Translations under genes and position numbers: made by a program | Source: Hymenobacter edaphi | GTDB lineage: Bacteria > Bacteroidota > Bacteroidia > Cytophagales > Hymenobacteraceae | Assembly (NCBI RefSeq): GCF_003258365.1 | Contig: NZ_QHKM01000001.1 | Span: forward strand, 1,116,001-1,180,000 | Direction of reading: 5' to 3' | Length of the DNA stretch: 64,000 bases | In this document: piece after piece, positions 58,178 to 64,000 of the stretch | Numbering within the stretch: the stretch's first letter is position 1 | Layout of the letters: the number at the start of each line of letters is the position of its first letter | Notes under the pieces: model-generated | The model's input: only the letters and a program-made list of their open reading frames with translations | Database searches by the model: none | What the model was told of the DNA's origin: nothing

Positions 58178-60304
58178 TTATTCCTTGATAAAGCGGGTGG
58201 TCAGAATCGTGTGGCGGGCGTCTTCGACGCGCAGCAGGTACATGCCCGCCGGCAGGGTGGCCACGTCGAGCTGCTGCCGGTCGGCGGCGCGGGCGGGCGC
58301 CAGCCGGCGCCGGCAGCGGCCCTGCGCGTCGTACACCCACAGGCTCGTCGGCACGAAGCCGGGCGGGTAGGCCAAGGTCAGGGCCTGCCGGACCGGGTTG
58401 GGGTACAGCCGGAGGCTGCCGGTGCGCGCGGCGGGCGCGGCGGCGGCCAGCGGCGCCCCGCTGCGGTCGGTCAGGTCGCGCTGGTAAAGGGCGGTGCGGC
58501 CCAGGGCCAGCACCGAGTTCACGTCGCGAAAGTGGTACTGGCGCAGGTCCGTCACGCGCTCAGCGGCCGTGGTAATCACGCGCCAGCTGCGGCCGCCGTT
58601 GCTGCTGCGGGCCAGGTCGCCCACCTCGTTGCCCACGTACACCAGCGAGTCGGAGAAGAAGTGCAGGGCAATCAGGTTGCCGGTCAGCCCGCTGGGCACC
58701 ACGGTCCAGTTGGCGCCGCCGTCCACGGTGCGCACGATGCCCCCGAAGGTGCCCACCGCCAGCCCGAAGGCGGGCGAGCGAAACCGCACTTTCAGCAGGT
58801 CGTTGTTGACGGGCGGGTCCACTTCCTGCCAGCTGGCGCCGGCGTCGGTGGTTTTGACCACCTTACCCACCAGGCCGCAGGCGTAGCCCACCGCGGGCGT
58901 CGGGAAGCTCAGCGAGGCCAGTCGGTTCTGAAAAGTCGTCGGGGCGTAGGTCCAGGTGCGCCCGCCGTTGGTGGATTTGGCGATGCGCGCAGGGCTGCCC
59001 ACCGAGCCACCGGTGGAGTAGATAACCCGGCCGCTCACCAGCGCATAGTCGGAGGAGGACTGGTGCCCGATGAAGGCCCCGGAGCGGCCGTTGTTCATGT
59101 CGAAGGTGCGCCCGCCGTCGTAGGTGAAGTACAGCCCGTTGTTGACGGTCTGCACCATGCCCGTATCCGCCCCGGCAAAGTAAAGGCCGTACTCCGAGGT
59201 CTGGCGCAGCGTCTGCTCGTCCACCGACCAGGTGCGGCCCGCGTCGGTGGTGCGCAGCAGGCCGGCGGCCTCCCCGACCACCAGCCCCTCGCCGTTGGGC
59301 CGCACGTGCAGCGCGTAGTTGTCGCGCAGGTTGGTCGAGGCCGGGTTGACCATCTGCCAGCTCTGCCCCCCGTCGCGGGTCAGCACGATGGCCCCGTCGT
59401 TGCCCACGGCACAGCCGAACGCGGGCGTGGGAAAGTGCACGCCCGTCCAGCTGAACGTGTAGCCCGACTGGTACACCTGGGGGCTGGTCTGGCCGCCGTC
59501 CTGGGTGAGGTTGATGTAGGAGTAGTTGGAGAAGAACAGGCCGCGCTGCGCGCTCAGGAAGTACACCAGGGTGGCGCTGTTGCCCACGGGCAGGCGCGTC
59601 CAGCTCAGGCCGCCGTCCTGCGTCTGGTAGGTGCCGTTGAAGGACGTGACGGCGTAGCCTTCCAGGGCGGTGCGGAAGTGCACCGTGCGGAAGCGGCTGG
59701 TTTGCAGGCCCAGGCGCTGCCAGCTGCCGCCCCCGTCGGTGGTCTTGTAGAGGCTGAAATCGACGGCGAGGTAGCCCACCTGGTTGTTCACCATCGAAAG
59801 GGTGCTCGGGTCGCCCTGCACCGTGCCGCCGCTGTTGTGGGGCACGTTCAGGTTGCGCCAGCTGGCGCCGGCGTCGGTGGTTTTGTACACTACCCCGTCG
59901 AAGGTGTTCAGGTAGCCGATGCGGGCGCTGGTGAAGCGCAGCCGGTGCGCGTAGCCCGCGCCGAGCCCGACGCTGGACGCCTGCCAGCTCTGCCCGCCGT
60001 TGGTGGTTTTGAGCAGGGCCACGTCGGTGAGGGCGTAGCCCGTATCGGCCGCCGTGAAGCATACCGACTGCACCCGCGAGGCGTTGCCGGGCAGCGTCAG
60101 GGCCTGCCACGTCCGGCCGCTGTCGGTGGTTCGGAACAGGGCCGCCCGGCTGTTGGCGAAGCTGCCGCCCACGTAGCCCGTCTGGTCCGACACGAAAAAC
60201 ACGTCGTTGGCGTACAGCCCCAGCGGGTAGATGCGCTGCCACTGCGCGTGGGCGCGCGGGGCCAGCAGGCTTAGCAGCAGCCCCAGTAAGTAGAGTTTCT
60301 TCAT
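58178..60304 (-). CDS. secreted YCF48-like beta-propeller protein with T9SS sorting tail
   Basis: The protein (708 residues from ATG 60304) has a signal peptide (MKKLYLLGLLLSLLAPRAHAQ). A long series of YCF48/BNR-like repeats follows (RTTDSGRTWQALTLPG, KTTNGGQSWQASSVG, KTTDAGASWRNLN, TRDGGQSWQMVNPA), forming one or two seven-bladed propellers. The type IX sorting domain covers the last ~80 residues (LRLYPNPVRQALTL, WVYDAQGRCRRRL, LPAGMYLLRVED). It should be secreted or held on the surface. Its photosynthetic namesake assembles photosystem II, which cannot apply here; the repeats are used as a general scaffold. It is transcribed before the lipoprotein gene in the same operon. Confidence 0.88.
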   Translation of the reverse strand: MKKLYLLGLLLSLLAPRAHAQWQRIYPLGLYANDVFFVSDQTGYVGGSFANSRAALFRTTDSGRTWQALTLPGNASRVQSVCFTAADTGYALTDVALLKTTNGGQSWQASSVGLGAGYAHRLRFTSARIGYLNTFDGVVYKTTDAGASWRNLNVPHNSGGTVQGDPSTLSMVNNQVGYLAVDFSLYKTTDGGGSWQRLGLQTSRFRTVHFRTALEGYAVTSFNGTYQTQDGGLSWTRLPVGNSATLVYFLSAQRGLFFSNYSYINLTQDGGQTSPQVYQSGYTFSWTGVHFPTPAFGCAVGNDGAIVLTRDGGQSWQMVNPASTNLRDNYALHVRPNGEGLVVGEAAGLLRTTDAGRTWSVDEQTLRQTSEYGLYFAGADTGMVQTVNNGLYFTYDGGRTFDMNNGRSGAFIGHQSSSDYALVSGRVIYSTGGSVGSPARIAKSTNGGRTWTYAPTTFQNRLASLSFPTPAVGYACGLVGKVVKTTDAGASWQEVDPPVNNDLLKVRFRSPAFGLAVGTFGGIVRTVDGGANWTVVPSGLTGNLIALHFFSDSLVYVGNEVGDLARSSNGGRSWRVITTAAERVTDLRQYHFRDVNSVLALGRTALYQRDLTDRSGAPLAAAAPAARTGSLRLYPNPVRQALTLAYPPGFVPTSLWVYDAQGRCRRRLAPARAADRQQLDVATLPAGMYLLRVEDARHTILTTRFIKE

Positions 60305-60555
60305 TCCGAACGTCGGATAGGTGCGGTAACGACTGCCGCCGCGCAGCTGCGCAGCCGCAAAATCAGGGCAATTTCGCCCGCTGCCGCTGGTTTTCCAGCA
60401 ACCGGCCGAGAAATTTTGCCGGGCCGCCGGCGCCACTTCCCGGCCCGCGGGCCGCGCCGGCCGGCCATTCCACAATTCTGCCCGACCTTCGGCCGCACGT
60501 TTGCCGTTCAACGGTTGTTGTCCCGGTTTACGTTTAGATCAGAAGCCCGAAGAAG

Positions 60556-62550
60556 TTGGCCGACACTGCCCCCCACCTACCCGCTGACTCCGTTTACGAA
60601 GAACTCCGCCGCGTCCAGGCTTTGCTGAAGCTGGAGCAACAGGAGGATTTGGAGCAATACCGCCTGCGCAACGCCAAGAGTACCATCTCGGAGCGCGTGA
60701 GCCGGGGCCTGAGCTGGTACCCCGTCAAGATTACCAAGGAAGACATCGGCTTCGGCGGCAAGCTGGTGCTGGAGCTGGAGCGCCCCGCCGGCCAGAGCCA
60801 GCAGCTGCACCTGTTTCAGGTCGGCAAAAACGCCGCGCTGTTTGGCAACATCCCCGGCCGCGGCGGCTCCGACAAGCCCACGCTGCAGGGCGTGGTGACG
60901 GCGGTGCGCCGCAACAAGATTACGCTGGCCACCAACAAGGAAGACCTGCCCGACTGGATTGACGAGGGCAAGCTGGGCATCGACCTGACCTTCGACGAGG
61001 TCAGCTACCGCGAGATGGAATTTGCGCTGCAGAAGGTGCAGGGCGCTTTCGGCCGCCTGCAGGAGCTGCGCGACACCCTGCTGGGCCACCGCCCGGCCGA
61101 GTTCAAGCCGGTGGCCGAAGCGGAGAAGCTCTACTACCCCAACCCGCTCAACGCCTCGCAGCTGGCGGCTGTGCAGCTGGTTATGGCCGCCAAGGACGTG
61201 GCCATCATCCACGGCCCGCCCGGCACCGGCAAGACCACCACGCTGGTGCAGGCCATCCTGGAAACCATCCGCCGGGAGCGGCGGGTGCTGGTGTGCGCCC
61301 CGAGCAACACGGCCGTGGACTTGCTCACCGAAAAGCTGGCCGAGCGCGGCGTCAACGTCATCCGCATGGGCAACCCCTCGCGGGTATCGGACCTGCTGCT
61401 GGAGCACACGCTCGACGCGCAGATCATGACCCACAAGCACTACCCGGAGCTGAAGTCCTTGCGGCAGACGGCCGAGCAGTACCGCGAGGAAGCGGGCAAG
61501 TTCAAGCGCCATTTCGGCTGGGAAGAGCGGCAGCAGCGCCAGCACCTCAAGGAGCAGGCCCACCAGCTGCTGCAGGAGTCGGATCAGCTGGAAAAGTACA
61601 TCACCGAGGATTTGCTCGACAAGGTGCAGGTCATTACCTGCACGCTGGTGGGGGCGGCCAACCGCGCCATTCGCCACCTGACCTACGAAACGGTGTTTAT
61701 CGACGAGGCCGCCCAGGCCCTGGAGCCGGGCTGCTGGATTCCGATAACGAAGGCCGAGCGCGTGGTGCTGGCCGGCGACCATTGCCAGCTGCCGCCCACC
61801 GTCAAGAGCGAAAAAGCGGCCGCCCAGGGCCTGCGCGAAACCCTGTTCGAGAAGTGCATCACCCGCCAGCCCGCCACGGCGCGCATGCTGGAAGTGCAGT
61901 ACCGCATGCACGAGGACATCATGCGCTTTTCGTCGGACCAGTTCTACGGCGGGCGCCTGGTGGCCGATGAGCGCGTGCGCCGCGCCGATCTGCACGCCTT
62001 CGATTTGCGCTTCCCGCCCGAGCCCGGCGCGGTGGAGTTTATCGACACGGCCGGCTGCGGCTTCTCCGAGCTGGGCATCCTCGACTCGCCCTCGGTGGCC
62101 AACCCCGAGGAAGCCGACCTGCTGCTGCGCCGCCTGGTGGAGCTGCTGCAGGACTACCACCCCACGGACCACGAGCACCAGCCCCTGAGCATCGGCATCA
62201 TCGCCCCGTACCGCGCCCAGATCAACTACCTCAAGGACCGCGTCGACGAAATTCCGGAGCTGCTGGCGCTGCAGAACAAGCGGCAGCTCAGCATCGGCAC
62301 CGTCGACTCGTTTCAGGGCCAGGAGCGCGACATCATTGCCATTACCCTCACCCGCAGCAATTCGGCCTCCGACATCGGCTTCCTGGCCGACATCCGCCGC
62401 ATGAACGTGGGCATGACCCGCGCCCGCCGCAAGCTGCTGCTGACCGGCGACTCGGCCACGCTCAGCTCCAATGCCTTTTACCGCGAGTTCGTGAACTACG
62501 TGGAAGACATCGGCGCCTACCGCACGGCCTGGGAGTTTCAGGATTTGTAG
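60556..62550 (+). CDS. Upf1/IGHMBP2-like superfamily 1 helicase
   Basis: The 664-residue SF1B-type helicase reads from TTG 60556 (ADTAPHLPADSVYEELRRVQ). It has an N-terminal OB-like/stalk domain (about 20-200) and Walker A at Gly220 (IHGPPGTGKTTTL), followed by VCAPSNTAVDLLTEKL (motif Ia), VFIDEAAQALEPGCWIPI (DEAA, motif II), VLAGDHCQLPPTV (motif III), VQYRMHEDIMRF, and GTVDSFQGQERDIIAITLTRSN with NVGMTRARRKLLLTGD (motifs V and VI). It should unwind or translocate on single-stranded DNA or RNA. This family is widely present in Bacteroidota without a fixed role. No nuclease or other partner is adjacent. Confidence 0.93.
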   Translation: MADTAPHLPADSVYEELRRVQALLKLEQQEDLEQYRLRNAKSTISERVSRGLSWYPVKITKEDIGFGGKLVLELERPAGQSQQLHLFQVGKNAALFGNIPGRGGSDKPTLQGVVTAVRRNKITLATNKEDLPDWIDEGKLGIDLTFDEVSYREMEFALQKVQGAFGRLQELRDTLLGHRPAEFKPVAEAEKLYYPNPLNASQLAAVQLVMAAKDVAIIHGPPGTGKTTTLVQAILETIRRERRVLVCAPSNTAVDLLTEKLAERGVNVIRMGNPSRVSDLLLEHTLDAQIMTHKHYPELKSLRQTAEQYREEAGKFKRHFGWEERQQRQHLKEQAHQLLQESDQLEKYITEDLLDKVQVITCTLVGAANRAIRHLTYETVFIDEAAQALEPGCWIPITKAERVVLAGDHCQLPPTVKSEKAAAQGLRETLFEKCITRQPATARMLEVQYRMHEDIMRFSSDQFYGGRLVADERVRRADLHAFDLRFPPEPGAVEFIDTAGCGFSELGILDSPSVANPEEADLLLRRLVELLQDYHPTDHEHQPLSIGIIAPYRAQINYLKDRVDEIPELLALQNKRQLSIGTVDSFQGQERDIIAITLTRSNSASDIGFLADIRRMNVGMTRARRKLLLTGDSATLSSNAFYREFVNYVEDIGAYRTAWEFQDL

Positions 62551-62571
62551 GACGGGAGCGGGCGCCGCAGC

Positions 62572-62810
62572 CTGACGGCAACGCCCCGTAGTCATTGCGA
62601 GCGAAGCGCAGCAACCGCAGGAAGGCGGAGCCAATCCTTCCGCTCGCGGCACGACGGCCCCACTGGTACTGGCCTAAACGGCGCCGCCCGACGTCACAGC
62701 AGCTGGCTTCGGGCGGTCCTATTTTTGGGCAGCAAGTGGCGTAGCGGCGGTGCTCCTGGAGGACGGATGGCCGCGCTTCGCTCGCAGTGACTACGGGGCG
62801 TTGCCGTCAG
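62572..62810. repeat. 239-bp MITE-like element with 38-bp inverted ends
   Basis: The left end (62572-62609, CTGACGGCAACGCCCCGTAG...) and right end (62773-62810) are inverse copies with one mismatch. Inside are GGAAGGCGGAGCCAATCCTTCC and GC-rich segments but no reading frame. The left end shares its first 30 bases with the element at 52423. It occupies the 364-bp gap before the SlyD-like gene. Confidence 0.9.
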
Positions 62811-62914
62811 CCACCGGCACCGTTACAAATCTGCCCTCAGCCCGAACAAAGCGGCGCCCGGCGCGTTATTTTCCCTTACTTGCCATTGTTTTCCTTATTC
62901 CTCCCCCCGAACCC

Positions 62915-63427
62915 ATGCAGATTGCAGATCAAAAGGTCGTGACGCTGACCTACGACCTGAGCGTAACCAACGACGAGCAAGCCAAACAGCTCGTGGAAAA
63001 GGCCGAAGCCGATTCGCCCATGGTGTTTCTGTTCGGCATGAGCGGCCTGCCCGAGGAGTTCGAGCAGCAGCTGCAGGGCAAGCAGCCCGGCGACTCGTTC
63101 AGCTTCACCCTCTCGCCCGAGCAGGGCTACGGCGAATACGACCAGGACGCGCTGGTGGACCTGCCCAAGCAGGTATTCGAGGTCGACGGCCAGACCGACG
63201 CGGAGATGCTGCAGATCGGCAACTACCTGCCCATGTCGGACAACCACGGCAACCACCTGCAGGGCAAGGTGGTGTACGTCGGCAACGACACCGTGAAAAT
63301 GGACTTCAACCACCCGCTGGCCGGCATGACCATGCACTTCGACGGGCAGGTGGTGGACGTGCGCGACGCGACCAAGGAAGAGCTGGACCACGGCCACGTG
63401 CACGGCGAAGGTGGCCACCACCACTAA
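62915..63427 (+). CDS. SlyD-like FKBP-type peptidyl-prolyl isomerase
   Basis: The 170-residue protein starts at ATG 62915 (MQIADQKVVTLTYDLSV). It has the FKBP core interrupted by an insert-in-flap chaperone domain (about 70-125), the SlyD layout: PMVFLFGMSGLPEEFEQQLQGKQPGDSFSFTLSPEQGYGEYD, LVDLPKQVF, VDFNHPLAGMTMHFDGQVVDVRDAT-type strands. A short His-rich tail (DHGHVHGEGGHHH) could bind nickel. It should speed proline isomerisation and act as a chaperone. The upstream 100 bp is mostly repeat DNA. Confidence 0.9.
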   Translation: MQIADQKVVTLTYDLSVTNDEQAKQLVEKAEADSPMVFLFGMSGLPEEFEQQLQGKQPGDSFSFTLSPEQGYGEYDQDALVDLPKQVFEVDGQTDAEMLQIGNYLPMSDNHGNHLQGKVVYVGNDTVKMDFNHPLAGMTMHFDGQVVDVRDATKEELDHGHVHGEGGHHH

Positions 63428-63448
63428 GCTGTATGGCTGGTTAAAACT

Positions 63449-63476
63449 AAAAACGGGGCCTTACAGCCCCGTTTTT
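63449..63476. terminator. terminator after the SlyD-like gene
   Basis: AAAAACGGGGC/GCCCCGTTTTT is followed by a T tract. Confidence 0.9.
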
Positions 63477-63550
63477 TTTATTTTTCGCCGCTGCCCCCCA
63501 GCACCGTGCCCGCCCCTGGCCCAAGGCGCACAACGGGGCCTTGGTGAAGC

Positions 63551-63994
63551 ATGGTGACTTTTAAACTGCGGATGCCTACTAACTACTCAGCCGTCGGAGC
63601 CACAGCCGTGGGCGGAATCGGCTTCGGCCTGTATCAGATTTACCAGTGGTTTCGGGGCCGGGCGCTGCGCCGCCACGGCAAGCCGGTCACCGCAACCATC
63701 CGGCGGGTGGTGCGGCGGCCATTGGCCCGGCCGCCGCAGCTTCGCCTGGAAGTGGCGTACCGTACCGAGCCGGGCACGCGCCACCACGCCGTCCTCAACG
63801 TGCCGGACACCGTGTATTTTCAGTACGCCGAGGGCGAGGAAATAGCGCTCTGGTACCACCCCCGCCGCCCCGAGCAGGTTGAGCCGGAGGCGCGGCTGCT
63901 GGACGCCGATTCAGACTCCCCGTTGTACACGGGCGTGTTGCTGGTCGTCGTCTTCTCCTACTTCCTACACGAAGCGGTTCAGGCGCTGCGCTGA
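63551..63994 (+). CDS. DUF3592-like membrane protein
   Basis: The 147-residue protein has an N-terminal membrane helix (about 12-32, AVGATAVGGIGFGLYQIYQWF), a basic beta-rich middle (about 35-115; GKPVTATIRRVVRRPLARPPQLRLEVAYRTEPG, VYFQYAEGEEIALWYHPRRPEQVE) and a C-terminal membrane helix (YTGVLLVVVFSYFLHEAV). The pattern G-x-x-V-x-A-T-I followed by VPVLYDP-like text with helices at both ends is that of DUF3592. The start may be ATG 63551 or ATG 63572. Role unknown. Confidence 0.7.
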   Translation: MVTFKLRMPTNYSAVGATAVGGIGFGLYQIYQWFRGRALRRHGKPVTATIRRVVRRPLARPPQLRLEVAYRTEPGTRHHAVLNVPDTVYFQYAEGEEIALWYHPRRPEQVEPEARLLDADSDSPLYTGVLLVVVFSYFLHEAVQALR

Positions 63995-64000
63995 GGCCCA

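Noticed and set aside
58178-60304. Photosystem II assembly factor (YCF48)
   Set aside because: The repeats match that profile but the organism type has no photosystem and the protein has a T9SS tail.

Overview
The window looks like a chromosome segment of a Hymenobacter-like bacterium (Bacteroidota, Cytophagales). The evidence is the high GC, strongly GC-biased third codon positions, three proteins with type IX secretion C-terminal sorting tails, a TamL-type BamA-family lipoprotein, TlpA/DUF4369 thioredoxins, no visible Shine-Dalgarno sites, and several exact matches to the Bacteroidota -7 promoter element TAnnTTTG. No rRNA, tRNA, IS element or CRISPR array was seen. Genus-level placement is inference.

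Left part (1-19 kb): an ECF sigma factor (5' truncated by the window edge), its membrane anti-sigma partner and an outer-membrane barrel protein; an rRNA/tRNA methyltransferase divergent from tamL; a fused 2-oxo acid dehydrogenase E1; hemF and a PAP2 phosphatase; a phosphodiester glycosidase-like lipoprotein; riboflavin synthase; a polyprenyl glycosylphosphotransferase; pcm; a secreted M43 metalloprotease; an acyl-CoA thioesterase.

Middle (19-44 kb): a tandem of three DUF4369/TlpA-like proteins, the third without redox cysteines; gatB; three secreted MORN/TonB-C proteins around an SPFH protein; alaS; a MerR regulator; an orphan Hint-domain protein; dprA; a Delta-60 repeat T9SS protein with a 39-bp duplication at its stop codon; a class IV aminotransferase; thyA; a LysM/amidase-type cell-wall hydrolase; an MMPL/RND exporter. 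After the exporter comes an array of palindromes spaced exactly 42 bp apart.

Right part (44-64 kb): a SWIM zinc finger - DUF5691 - MoxR AAA ATPase - [AT-rich HEPN-like gene] - DUF5682 - [M1 aminopeptidase, opposite strand] - VWA cluster. The MoxR/VWA/SWIM set recurs as a unit in bacteria and probably forms an ATPase-driven complex of unknown purpose. Here it is split by a clearly foreign, AT-rich gene carrying an RNxxxH HEPN motif. After it come two YCF48/BNR-like exported proteins, a Upf1-like SF1 helicase, a SlyD-like FKBP and a DUF3592-like membrane protein.

Intergenic DNA is unusually structured. At least six gene junctions carry arrays of degenerate 7- or 8-bp units, usually as two inverted arms that run up to or overlap the flanking stop codons. 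There are also long perfect hairpins, and a 239-bp element with 38-bp inverted ends near 62.6 kb with a degraded relative near 52.5 kb.
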